Of a stretch of 48,376 nt of DNA, positions 7,834-17,287 are shown in pieces (positions within the stretch are counted from its first letter, which is position 1; every line of letters starts with the position of its first letter). Source of the stretch: JAEUUM01 sp038326165. GTDB taxonomy: Bacteria > Bacteroidota > Bacteroidia > Chitinophagales > Saprospiraceae. The translations under genes were made by a program, and so were the position numbers. The stretch covers positions 1 to 48,376 of the forward strand of contig JBBQJT010000021.1 of the NCBI GenBank assembly GCA_038326165.1, written 5' to 3'. The notes under the pieces are model-generated. The model was not told the origin of the DNA and did not search any database. It worked only from the letters and a program-made list of their open reading frames with translations.

Positions 7834-10800
7834 CTAGTCTTCTGATAGCAACACCAACTTTTTAGTTAGCTTGCGTTTTCCATCAGTTTCCAGCTGGTAA
7901 TAGTAAATACCGGCTTGGTTGTTAAGATCCGTATTTGTTATGTTGAGTGTATGATAACCTTGTGAGTAATTTTCCTTATGTGTGTAGACTTGAATTCCCA
8001 TCGAGTTGTAAATGGAAATCTTTGCTTCACCTGGAGCCTTAAGGCTAAAAGGGATATTTGTTTGAATGCGAAACGGATTTGGTTGGTTTTGGTGAAGTTC
8101 ATAAAGTCCTTCATTCAATTCTCTAAATCTCAGATCCACTTTTTGTATTTCTTCGTCAGTTGAATATGCTTGTGCATCCAATAAATCAGATGTAATATTT
8201 AACACATTGCTCAATTCTACATCTTGTATTGGCTTTAATTTCAAGGTAAAAACGGGCTTATCCAGATTATCATTTGTTCTGAATGGTTGTGCCCATGAAA
8301 AAGGAACTTGACCCACTGACGCACCGTCAATATTGATGCAAGTCTCATCCATTCCCATTACTTCACCTCCCTTTAGCCCCTGAAATTCTATCATATTGGA
8401 TTCAAAAGTGAACGTAAACTGCATTCCGTCTATGCCATCCAAATCATTGGCAAATATTGGAATTTCGTATTCATAACCTGCATGAAGAATTCTATCCTCA
8501 GCCCATAGACTAACTGTATTGTTTCCACGAACCTCATTGCTTGCACTGGCATTGTTAGGATTTACTGATAGATTCACATCTCCAATCTTTACTCCAATGA
8601 AATTGGTACTCATTTGATCCCAATTGAGGATATCGTAAGCAATAGTTGTAGGCAGATTAGGCTTAAATGGATTTTTAGGATCACTGTAAGTATGGCTTGC
8701 ATCCATAAACCTCCAAGAAGTATTATTAGGAAACTTAGCATCTAATTTCAGTATGGCTTTTCTCAGTGATACCAAATCACCAGCAGTAATGGCACCATTG
8801 TTATTTACATCGGCTGCTATAAGCTTGTAAGGTGAGTCCAATGCCTTCTGACCAAGTATATGTTTGGTAATTAAAATGACATCCAAGGTGCTAACACCTA
8901 CCAAGATATCGTTTTCCTTCTTGGCATTCAACCAAAAATTGGCTCCTTTAGGCAGATCAGTAAATTCGAACTTGCCATCTAGTCCAGTTACTACAGATTT
9001 ATTATTGTTCAGTAAAACTTCCACCTCCTTCATATCTTCTCCAAGTGGGGTCCTTACAGTTCCTGCAATTCTCACAACACTAGCACAATAGTTGATATTG
9101 TCTTGGATATTAATATTGGTAACACAGAAATTCGAATTTCCAGATAAATCGGTAGCAGTCAACATCACAGTTTGGTTGCCTAATTGAGTACAGTTGAACT
9201 GTGATTGTGACAAAGAATAAGTGATGGAAGATTTTGGAGTGCAATTGTCTATTGTGCCAACTTCAATCATTTGTACCGAAATATTGGCGATACCTATCGA
9301 ATTCAATGGAATGGCCAAACCACTTACGCATGCTGGAATCGGTGGCTCAGTATCAACAACTGTCAATTTCATGCTGGCCGTAGAGGCATTTCCACAACCA
9401 TCATAGGCTGTAAATGATATGTTGTGGACTCCTACAGGGTAGGTGCCTGAAGCGGTAGCATTTTTGAAAGCTGCAAAGCCAGAATTGTTAACAATTGACA
9501 CATTTGGGTTACAATCTGTTGCTGTAGCCGCCGAAAGTGTGACTTGAGCTGTACATGAAGTGGGACTGGTTGTACCAACAGTTATGTCAGAAGGAACTTT
9601 AAGAACAGGAGACACGAGGTCATTCACTTCAATTATTTGATTTTTTTCCCAAATACCAGATCCAGGTATATTAGGATTAAATGTGCACCAGTCTCTCACA
9701 GTCCATTTTCTGATAATCTTAAAGCACGCTGGAGGAGCTGTGTTGAAATATTGATCTACAAAGTTGATATCCAACTGCTCACAATCATTATTTTTGAAGG
9801 AAGGTTGTCCTGTAATTACTGCCGATATATTAGCTCCGCATTGATTGGTCGAATAATCCACTGGAAACGTGATTTCAAGAGGTGATTCATCTCTAAGGGT
9901 AATCTTTTGAGTACACTCAACAAAGTTGTTGTATTTGTCAATTGCTTTCCATTTTCGTGAAATAAACCCTTGGTTGCAACTATTGAGCGTTTTGACATCT
10001 GTGAATGTGACTGCTGCCACTTGACAATTATCAAAAGCCGCAGCTTGACCTGTCAGAGTCAAATCCAAAGCATTTTTGGTACAACTTATTGTAACATCAG
10101 CTGGACAGACCATTGTAGGAGGTACAGGATCAATAATTGTAACCGATACATTACAAGAGTTGGTTTGGTTGGCGCTATCTGTGGCTCTTAGTAGAACTTG
10201 GATAGGTGAAATTCCAATATCATTGCAATTGAAATCCAATTTAGACCCCAGAGCCTGGCCAGTTCGAGATACCTGGATTGATTGTAGAATGCAATTATCG
10301 AAACTTCCATCGTCAAATAAACTTGCAACAGTAGTGATAAGTCCATCATCATCCAAGGTCAAGGTGAGATCTTTCTTGCAGACAGCTACCGGCAGGTCAT
10401 CATCAATTACTGTCACTTTCATGCCAACAGTTGAAGTATTACCGCAATCGTCTGTAGCAGTGTATGTCACTAAATGTGAACCAACAGGTACATTATAGAA
10501 CGGACCATAACCTTGTCCGAATTGCCAATTTGGCTTAATGTTAAAATTAGAGCAGTTATCTGTGGCTGTAGTTCCAGGCAAACTGATTATAGCTGAACAT
10601 ATATTGGATAATGTTCCAACTGTTATATCCGAAGGTGCAACCATCACTGGTGCTTTATTGTCTTCTCTTCGTATTACTTGAACGTGTACATTGAATGAAT
10701 CAACACAATAATCAATTATTGTCCATGTTCTGAGTATAGAATAACTTCCGTTGACACATGTATTGAATGCTTGGTCGGATCTTTGAACAACCAATTCACA

Positions 10801-11619
10801 ATTGGCGCCATTTACTATAGGATTGCCTTTTACGGTAGGAACACCTGTCAATTTTAAATTATTTGGATCTGCTTGACAGTCCAATTTGGGGGCTTGTGTT
10901 CCGTCTCTGTCAGGAGGAAAAACCACATCTGACAATTTAGCGCGTCTAAGGCTAACTGTCTGGACTTCAGAAGTTGAATTTCCTGCTTTATCTGTTACAA
11001 CCCAAGTTCGAAGTATTTGGGCAGTTATATTTTGACCGTTAATCATTGTTTTGCAATCCATGTCGACCAACTTATCAGAGAAGCTAAAGTTAGATAAGCC
11101 TAAAATGGTACAATTATCAGTAGCTGGAGGAAATCCAATCAGATCAGGCGAAGTAGGATCAGAACACATAACCGTAAGGTTAAATGAATTCACCTGCGGC
11201 TTCAATTGATCTACCAGAGTAAGTGAAGAATTGCAAAAATTACCGTTTGAGCCATCAATGACTTTAACAGTAAATGTTTTGCCTAAATCAGCACAACTCA
11301 AATTGGTTGGAAATGATTGGCCGCTTTGATCCTTTATTTGTAAAATCAAATTTGGATTGCACCCGGGTATTGGATACTGAGCCAAAACAACATTAGGAGT
11401 TACTAAAGCTTGACCACTTTGATCAATTGCAACCTGTACATTTTGAATACAGTTTAGGCTACATTGAGCTGAAGTGTTGGTGATATTGCTAATTAAAGCA
11501 AGAGTGAATAAGAACACCGTTAAGGAACTTTGACAGATCCTATCCCAGATCAGGGCGGGTGTTACAACGCAAGGCGCTGTGCTGCGGTTACCGCAACCGG
11601 TAATCGGATAAGTTCTCAT
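7834..11619 (-). CDS. Large T9SS surface protein: HYR-like repeats, dockerin, cohesin-like domain, type A sorting tail (paralogue)
   Basis: The product is 1261 residues and has the same plan as the 3151-7578 protein without the P-domain. A Cys- and Pro-containing leader precedes the hydrophobic signal (about 33-50, LTVFLFTLALISNITNTSAQ); no better in-frame start is present. HYR/Ig-like units with repeated DNCxxxxxxxxS and TxxDxxGN patterns fill residues 55-840. A carboxypeptidase-regulatory-like unit (about 848-905) leads into a dockerin-like pair (about 905-960) with GVSTLDVILITKHILG and loop DVNNNGAITAGD. A conserved linker (NFIGVKIGDVN) is followed by a cohesin-like domain (about 1031-1163, GMQFTFTFESNMIEFQG) and a T9SS type A tail (about 1171-1261, NQPNPFRIQ). 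Probably arose by duplication with its neighbour. Binding partners are unknown. Confidence 0.85.
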   Translation of the reverse strand: MRTYPITGCGNRSTAPCVVTPALIWDRICQSSLTVFLFTLALISNITNTSAQCSLNCIQNVQVAIDQSGQALVTPNVVLAQYPIPGCNPNLILQIKDQSGQSFPTNLSCADLGKTFTVKVIDGSNGNFCNSSLTLVDQLKPQVNSFNLTVMCSDPTSPDLIGFPPATDNCTILGLSNFSFSDKLVDMDCKTMINGQNITAQILRTWVVTDKAGNSTSEVQTVSLRRAKLSDVVFPPDRDGTQAPKLDCQADPNNLKLTGVPTVKGNPIVNGANCELVVQRSDQAFNTCVNGSYSILRTWTIIDYCVDSFNVHVQVIRREDNKAPVMVAPSDITVGTLSNICSAIISLPGTTATDNCSNFNIKPNWQFGQGYGPFYNVPVGSHLVTYTATDDCGNTSTVGMKVTVIDDDLPVAVCKKDLTLTLDDDGLITTVASLFDDGSFDNCILQSIQVSRTGQALGSKLDFNCNDIGISPIQVLLRATDSANQTNSCNVSVTIIDPVPPTMVCPADVTISCTKNALDLTLTGQAAAFDNCQVAAVTFTDVKTLNSCNQGFISRKWKAIDKYNNFVECTQKITLRDESPLEITFPVDYSTNQCGANISAVITGQPSFKNNDCEQLDINFVDQYFNTAPPACFKIIRKWTVRDWCTFNPNIPGSGIWEKNQIIEVNDLVSPVLKVPSDITVGTTSPTSCTAQVTLSAATATDCNPNVSIVNNSGFAAFKNATASGTYPVGVHNISFTAYDGCGNASTASMKLTVVDTEPPIPACVSGLAIPLNSIGIANISVQMIEVGTIDNCTPKSSITYSLSQSQFNCTQLGNQTVMLTATDLSGNSNFCVTNINIQDNINYCASVVRIAGTVRTPLGEDMKEVEVLLNNNKSVVTGLDGKFEFTDLPKGANFWLNAKKENDILVGVSTLDVILITKHILGQKALDSPYKLIAADVNNNGAITAGDLVSLRKAILKLDAKFPNNTSWRFMDASHTYSDPKNPFKPNLPTTIAYDILNWDQMSTNFIGVKIGDVNLSVNPNNASASNEVRGNNTVSLWAEDRILHAGYEYEIPIFANDLDGIDGMQFTFTFESNMIEFQGLKGGEVMGMDETCINIDGASVGQVPFSWAQPFRTNDNLDKPVFTLKLKPIQDVELSNVLNITSDLLDAQAYSTDEEIQKVDLRFRELNEGLYELHQNQPNPFRIQTNIPFSLKAPGEAKISIYNSMGIQVYTHKENYSQGYHTLNITNTDLNNQAGIYYYQLETDGKRKLTKKLVLLSED

Positions 11620-12256
11620 GGGATTGATAAATTAGATTTTTGGATATGTTACTTCTAAGCGAACGGTGTAATCATTGTCATGAAATACTGATCATGTAAA
11701 TGTGGTACAATACGTTGTAATGCAATTGGCATATACTTACTCCTTGGGTGGAGTATTGGTGTAAAATGCTTAGAGTAGTCCAAAGGGAGCGAAGGAGTTT
11801 ACCTGAAATTGGTAAATGTAGAACCTTCTAAAGGGTGCATAAAATTGCTTTTAAGCGGTTTTTCGGTTTTCGGGACAATTCTCTAATACGTCTGTTGATA
11901 CGGTGTAAAATAAATTTCTATTGATATTTATTTGTTATCTTATATAAGGCAATTACGATGCCAAAAATGAACATGTGTATAAATAATATATAATTTTTTT
12001 TAAATAAGTTCTTCAATCCCCGCAATTGCTGTTTTCCTGATGTCTTAGCTCATTCTTCAAAGCATAAACTTTGGATCATTCATCTCTTAAATGTTTAGAA
12101 AATAAATTAAATAGCTTCTATCAAAAGCTAAACTAACCAATAATTTAAAACTGAGTTTGAAGTCAGGCTCTCCCAAAAATCTTACAAAATCAATTGAACC
12201 CCTACTTTGAACACCTTTAAGATGATGGACTTATCATGTTGTCACCACAAGCCTTA
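11620..12256. other. Gene-free upstream region of the dockerin/cohesin genes
   Basis: About 640 bases without a supported gene. It probably holds the promoter of the gene starting at 11619, but I see no TAnnTTTG site there that is well placed. The stretch is AT-rich with no repeat that stands out. Confidence 0.5.
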
Positions 12257-12367
12257 TCAGTCGACAACTGGCATCAGCATTGCACCACCTTCGACACAAT
12301 ATTTGAACGATGAATATACCGTCAGGAGTTTGACCTGAAACACATCGTCAGCCGTCTTTTCTGACAT
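12257..12367 (-). other. Possible 36-residue reading frame of unknown nature
   Basis: A minus-strand frame from ATG 12367 to TGA 12259-12257 encodes a 36-residue peptide with the segment VYSSFKYCVEGGAMLMPVVD. It has a Cys and balanced composition, unlike random translation, and higher GC than its surroundings. No signal peptide or ribosome site is evident. It may be a small gene, or a fragment of a larger element. Confidence 0.25.
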
Positions 12368-12544
12368 TTATCGTTAGGAAAAAAACGACAACAGGTAATT
12401 TATACCCAGCTTCGAGCTTGAACCTAGCAATTAGATTAAACCCAAACTCAGCGTTAGATGCTGAATCGACGAAATTTATGGTTATTCTAAAAATTTGTCT
12501 GGGTTTAACCTCGACAAAATCAAGATTTTCGTCGACCCGAAAGG

Positions 12545-12568
12545 CAAAATCCGCTAATGCGGATTTTG
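12545..12568. repeat. Perfect 10-bp inverted repeat (hairpin)
   Basis: CAAAATCCGC and GCGGATTTTG are perfectly complementary around a TAAT loop. The hairpin has no run of T directly after it, so it is not an obvious terminator. It lies in the gene-free stretch between the 12257-12367 frame and the PorP/SprF gene. Confidence 0.6.
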
Positions 12569-12631
12569 GATTAAAATTATCAATTAGATTTTACGCCAAT
12601 GGCTTATCCAATCCGAGATTTAATGAAAAAA

Positions 12632-12663
12632 AAATCCTTCCGATTGTAGAACCGGAAGGATTT
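12632..12663 (-). terminator. Terminator of the porP/sprF-SprB-cohesin operon
   Basis: AAATCCTTCCG and CGGAAGGATTT form an 11-bp stem around a 10-nt loop. On the minus strand it is followed by a run of T (plus-strand A8 at 12626-12633). It lies about 30 bases after the stop of the PorP/SprF gene at 12692. Confidence 0.85.
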
Positions 12664-12691
12664 GTATTTTAAGTATGTGTACTAATTGATC

Positions 12692-13654
12692 CTATTTGGC
12701 AGGCATCATCGGATCTGCTCCTTCTGCTGGTGCCGTTTCCTTTTTTTTGCCCAACATTTCGATATTTAAGGTTAATTCATGCGAACCTCCATGATATCTC
12801 TGTGTTCTTTGGAACGACACATCATAGAAGTAATTCAATCTGAGTGATCCAAATTTTATACCAGCTAGAACCCCAATTATAGTCTCTGAGTCAATTACTC
12901 GAACCATTCCGCCGAGTGACACTCTATCTTTGAGAAAATAGGTCCTCAAGTTAAAATCAGAAATAAGAGGTGCTGAAAAGCCTTTGCGTATCATGATGGA
13001 AGGTTCCACCGTGACATCGTATTCTTTTGATCTCAATTTATATCCTGCAAAAGCAGTAAAATGCCTTGCCGCAGTCTCAAATGGGTTCAATTCTTCGTCC
13101 GTGCCTTCATTCAGTCTGGCGCGAACCAAATTAGGTAAGGTCAAACCAAATTGCAATCTGTTGTTGTATTCACCAAACAAACCAAGCGTTGCATCAAAAT
13201 ATTGGTTGCCGTTGATTGCCTCTGCCAAAAGAAGATCTCCACCTTCTGTAAAAACATTAGTCTGAACACCATTGTCGATATTAAATTGATGAAACTCGGC
13301 ATTTAGGCCCATCGATAACTTGGTTTTAGAACCTGCCATCCAATTAAAGGCATAAGACATTTGCATTCTATATTTATTAATAGAACCTACTTTGTCATTG
13401 AGCAACATTGCTCCCAAGCCCACACTTTTACCCAAAGCTCCATTGTATGAAGCATAATATGTGGTAGGTCGTTGTGGCAATGATACCATACCGGTTCTAA
13501 TTCCGGCGTGAAAATTTTGCAATCCGTTGAATCCTGCTGCTGCTGGATTTACAAAATAAGGATTAACGAGATATTGCGAAGTGATTGCATCATCCTGTGC
13601 AATGGCATTGAAACCTAAGCCAAGGAAGAGTATTACTAATATTGAGTTTTTCAT
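12692..13654 (-). CDS. PorP/SprF family outer-membrane protein
   Basis: The 320-residue protein starts with a signal peptide (LFLGLGFNAIAQ, residues 8-19). The mature start QYLVNPYFVNPAAAGFNG is the hallmark of PorP/SprF proteins, which have been shown in the family to bind or attach T9SS substrates with type B tails at the outer membrane. The rest shows alternating beta-strand pattern with glycines, consistent with a barrel. It lies 30 bases downstream of the type-B-tail gene at 13685, which is the usual sprB-sprF pairing. The C-terminus (KKKETAPAEGADPMMPAK) is a charged extension. Confidence 0.9.
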   Translation of the reverse strand: MKNSILVILFLGLGFNAIAQDDAITSQYLVNPYFVNPAAAGFNGLQNFHAGIRTGMVSLPQRPTTYYASYNGALGKSVGLGAMLLNDKVGSINKYRMQMSYAFNWMAGSKTKLSMGLNAEFHQFNIDNGVQTNVFTEGGDLLLAEAINGNQYFDATLGLFGEYNNRLQFGLTLPNLVRARLNEGTDEELNPFETAARHFTAFAGYKLRSKEYDVTVEPSIMIRKGFSAPLISDFNLRTYFLKDRVSLGGMVRVIDSETIIGVLAGIKFGSLRLNYFYDVSFQRTQRYHGGSHELTLNIEMLGKKKETAPAEGADPMMPAK

Positions 13655-13684
13655 GTTGGTTGAAATTTCAGTTGATGGAATAAA

Positions 13685-16600
13685 TTATCTAACGATGGTA
13701 ATACTACCTTTTGCAATTTGAGATTCACCATTGCTGGTGTATTCAAATGCCCAAAAGTAGGCGCCTTCATCTAACTCCTTGCCTCCTTGATCAATACCAT
13801 TCCAATTATTGTTGTAATCGGATGTAGAGAAGACAGTCCTTCCAAATCTATCAAAAACATAGAGTTTATTGGAGGTAAATGCCTCTGCACAAGGGAGATA
13901 GAAAGTCTCATTACTACCATCGCCATTTGGAGTTATAACCAATCTTGCTTCGTCACAACGATCAGCCAAAGGCCCATTTTTAGTGGCATTTACAAAACAA
14001 TTGTTTGCATCCTGTACGTAAACTGTAATTTGCTTATATCCATCAACCAATAATTCATTAGAGCTTTGTAGATCACCATTGTTAAATCTGTAGGCAAAAG
14101 GAGGAACACCACCAGTCACATTTGCTACCGCTGTTGGAGGTGACGCTTGTGTAATAATGCTTAACTGCAAAGGATTAGGTTGGGTTACAACAAAGCCCAT
14201 TGAAGTCCATTTTGTTCCAGTTGCATCTGTTAAGGTTGCACCATAGGTGCCCGCACAAAGATTATTTGCAACCAGACCAGTTTGACCATTAGCATTTGAA
14301 GACCAAGTCACACCAAAAGGAGAAACTGCGGCAGAGGGCATTGTAATTTGCAATGAACCATCACATTCACCGTTGCAACTCACTCCAAATCCATTGTATT
14401 TATCATTGTTTGAGTTTGTGATAACTAAGCCTGTATTTGGTGGATTGATATCAAAACCTATGTTAAAAAATTCAACTTTAGTACAAGCATTAGAAGTGGT
14501 CACTGTCACAGAATAAATCCCAGGCAAAACATTCACCAAATTAGCAGAAGTTTGTACAGGGACACTGCTCCATACATAGGTATTTCCACCTGATCCACCT
14601 AACACGGTTGTGATTACACCACCATTAGCCGAAGTAGCACTTGATGCATTATTGACTATTCCATTCACTGTAATATCAGGAGGAGCATCAACCATAAATT
14701 GTTTGGATGAGGTACAACCTGTAGTGTTGTCAGTAACAACCGCAGTATAAGTACCCGCAGTCAGATTAATCGCGTTGCTAGATGTTTGAACAGGCACAGT
14801 ATTCCAAGCCCAAGCATAGTTGCCTGAACCACCTGTTGCTATTGCTGAAATGGCTCCATCATTGCCATTCACACACTTAGGACTAAAAGTTTCAGCAAAT
14901 ATAAACAGGTTTGCATCTACTCCAGATTTTACCTGAATTCCGTTCAAAGTAACAGAACATCCACTCTGAGTATTTGTAATTAAAACATTATATAGTCCTG
15001 CACCAATACCTGTTAATGGATTGGTACTGCCTACATTGGGTGTCCATTGGTAACTGAAAGGACCTGCACTACCTGAAATAGCTAAACTGATACTTCCATC
15101 TGTTGCTGCTCCACAACCTGCATCTACTACTGTTGCAACAGCTGTGAATAATGAACCCGGAAGCACTACCATGCCCTTTACAACCAAACTACAAGTAGGA
15201 TTGCTCAGATCGGTAACAGTAACATCATAAGTGCCTGCTTGTAAATTGGCTGCAATGTTTTGCGCACCTCCAGCAACTCCAGCTGACCATTTGTAGCCAT
15301 AATTTCCACTTCCACCTGTTACGGTTAGTGTTATTTGTCCGTCACTGCCGTTTAAACACGTTACTTTCTTAATATTTTGAGCGACACTCAAGTTGCAAGG
15401 CTGCACACAAGCGCTCGTTGTAATATTAATGGTTGCAGCTAATGGTATAACATTCAAGGCAACAGGACCACAAGCAGTAACTTCTAAAGCGTTTGTGTTG
15501 GGATTTGGCACTATTGATATAGTAGTTTGAACATTGTTCAAATTTGGTATTTGAAAACAAACTGAAAACAGAGATGTATCAGGTATTGGAATTCCATTTC
15601 CGTTTTGTGTAAACCAAAGAAATACAATTGGTGGTCCCGGATAAAAATTCTGCGAGCCAGTTGTAGAACATGTAAGATTTAATGGCGCATAACAGTTTTT
15701 TACCTCTGTGAATGTTAACACAGTTGGGTCGTACTGAATTGCAAATTCCATTGCATCAACGCAAGTATTTCCTGAAAAATTAATTGGAAAGCAGACTGTT
15801 GTACCAGGACAAATATCCTGACTCTCTGCGCCTACTACTACTGAATTGCCACTTGGAACAGTTATTTTTCCATCATTGTAATTCATTACGAAATTATCTC
15901 CTGCTGCATCGGTAGCAATTGGAACAGGGTTACCTGCAAAACCACCTAAATCCACATTTGCAATTGTGCCAGGACCTCCTAAAACACTGAAACAAACTTT
16001 AAATAAGGAAGATCCATTTGGTAATGATAAGCCACTTGCGGCATTGGTGTTCCATGTAAAGCTAATTACATCACCTGACAAGGAAATATTAGAACTTGGA
16101 ACTGAACAGTCCAAATTCAATAAAGGATTACAGCCCGAAAGATATGAGGAGGTGGGTGTAATCTTAGTGGGATCAAATTGAAGTGAAAATTTCAATACCT
16201 TCAGACTATCGAAACCTGAAGAAACAGATATAGTGTTACAAACTACTGACCCCTGCAGGCCTATATCTTGCGAAGAAGTAATCGTAATTGATTCAACGCC
16301 AGCACCACCAGCGGTTACGGATCCACTCAGCAATGTTGTTGGACTTATTACATCCAGGTTACTGTCGTAAAATTCGTTGGCAATATCGGGGTTATTGGTA
16401 TTAAAAACTACCGGTGTGGTAGTACCATTTGGTCCTAACACGGTAAAGCAAACTGTAAAAAAAGTTGAACCATCTACAAGATTGTAACCCAAGGGATCCC
16501 CTGGATCATTCCATGTGCTCACTAGGCCTTGAGGCGCTCCCGCATTGTTGAATGACCCAGAGCCAAAACCTGGTAATGCTGAAGCAAAGTTTTTGACTGA

Positions 16601-17254
16601 TTTATATTGAAGTTTGGTCTCATCAAATGCCAATGAAAATTGAAAGCCCACTACTCCTGTAAACTGCTGAATCACCTTCACATCCACACAGACCTCGCTG
16701 CCTACCGGACCAGAAGCCTCACCAATATCCAATGTCAAACCATTGAATGTTTGAGTACCTGTAATTGTAACCTTTGCTGGAAAGGATGGAATGTTATCAT
16801 CAATATTAAACAAACCATCAATTGCCTCACATGCATAATCAGCATTGCAAGGAATAAACAGGTTTGTAATACCTGGCGACTTTCCTTTCAGGGTAAACTT
16901 AAAAAGCACGGTATTGGGAGGAAGATTCTTTGCTAACAATGAGTCCTCAAGCCAAACCATTTGAATACCTGGTTTAAAAATTGGATCTCCAAATGGCACA
17001 TTGAAGATCTGCATTTCAGATAGTGCGGGGTTGATGTCTGAAAAATTGACAAAGTCAAGTAATCCAGAATTGAAATTGATATTAAACTGAATTGACAGAT
17101 GGTTAAAGTTCTCTGCCGTCACTGTAAACGTTTGTTGGTCGTTTACATTCATGGTTACATCCGGCAATATTCGAATCGTCGGAGCTACCGCGCTTGCTGT
17201 TTGTGCTACAAACAAGCTGGTAATTACCAAAAATAAAGAAAAAAGTTTGTTCAT
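13685..17254 (-). CDS. Giant T9SS adhesin-like protein: four cohesin-like domains, SprB repeats, type B sorting tail
   Basis: The product is 1189 residues with signal peptide 1-22 (MNKLFSLFLVITSLFVAQTA). Residues about 25-615 form four cohesin-like beta-sandwich units; each has the pattern of a hydrophobic strand followed by FDxxKLxxxS, for example FSLAFDETKLQYKSV, FSLQFDPTKITPTSS and FAIQYDPTVLTFTEV. Residues about 630-1085 hold five or six SprB-like repeats of about 80 residues with CxNGxDGxIxLxVTGGSGxYxYxWS and a closing AGTYxVTVTD. The end (about 1103-1189) is the gliding-motility-associated type B tail with LVITPNGDGSNETFYLPC, FDRFGRTVF and WNG. A PorP/SprF gene follows directly. Probably a long surface fibre or adhesin; substrate unknown. 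Confidence 0.88.
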   Translation of the reverse strand: MNKLFSLFLVITSLFVAQTASAVAPTIRILPDVTMNVNDQQTFTVTAENFNHLSIQFNINFNSGLLDFVNFSDINPALSEMQIFNVPFGDPIFKPGIQMVWLEDSLLAKNLPPNTVLFKFTLKGKSPGITNLFIPCNADYACEAIDGLFNIDDNIPSFPAKVTITGTQTFNGLTLDIGEASGPVGSEVCVDVKVIQQFTGVVGFQFSLAFDETKLQYKSVKNFASALPGFGSGSFNNAGAPQGLVSTWNDPGDPLGYNLVDGSTFFTVCFTVLGPNGTTTPVVFNTNNPDIANEFYDSNLDVISPTTLLSGSVTAGGAGVESITITSSQDIGLQGSVVCNTISVSSGFDSLKVLKFSLQFDPTKITPTSSYLSGCNPLLNLDCSVPSSNISLSGDVISFTWNTNAASGLSLPNGSSLFKVCFSVLGGPGTIANVDLGGFAGNPVPIATDAAGDNFVMNYNDGKITVPSGNSVVVGAESQDICPGTTVCFPINFSGNTCVDAMEFAIQYDPTVLTFTEVKNCYAPLNLTCSTTGSQNFYPGPPIVFLWFTQNGNGIPIPDTSLFSVCFQIPNLNNVQTTISIVPNPNTNALEVTACGPVALNVIPLAATINITTSACVQPCNLSVAQNIKKVTCLNGSDGQITLTVTGGSGNYGYKWSAGVAGGAQNIAANLQAGTYDVTVTDLSNPTCSLVVKGMVVLPGSLFTAVATVVDAGCGAATDGSISLAISGSAGPFSYQWTPNVGSTNPLTGIGAGLYNVLITNTQSGCSVTLNGIQVKSGVDANLFIFAETFSPKCVNGNDGAISAIATGGSGNYAWAWNTVPVQTSSNAINLTAGTYTAVVTDNTTGCTSSKQFMVDAPPDITVNGIVNNASSATSANGGVITTVLGGSGGNTYVWSSVPVQTSANLVNVLPGIYSVTVTTSNACTKVEFFNIGFDINPPNTGLVITNSNNDKYNGFGVSCNGECDGSLQITMPSAAVSPFGVTWSSNANGQTGLVANNLCAGTYGATLTDATGTKWTSMGFVVTQPNPLQLSIITQASPPTAVANVTGGVPPFAYRFNNGDLQSSNELLVDGYKQITVYVQDANNCFVNATKNGPLADRCDEARLVITPNGDGSNETFYLPCAEAFTSNKLYVFDRFGRTVFSTSDYNNNWNGIDQGGKELDEGAYFWAFEYTSNGESQIAKGSITIVR

Positions 17255-17287
17255 GTCCTAGAAATTGGGATTGATAAAAATTTGTGG

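Noticed and set aside
4430..10498. Several plus-strand frames of 60-140 residues over the two large dockerin/cohesin genes
   Set aside because: They are shadows of long coding regions on the minus strand, without start context or family features.
12418..12672. Plus-strand 84-residue reading frame
   Set aside because: It runs straight through the 12545-12568 hairpin and the 12632-12663 terminator, so its apparent codons come from structural DNA.
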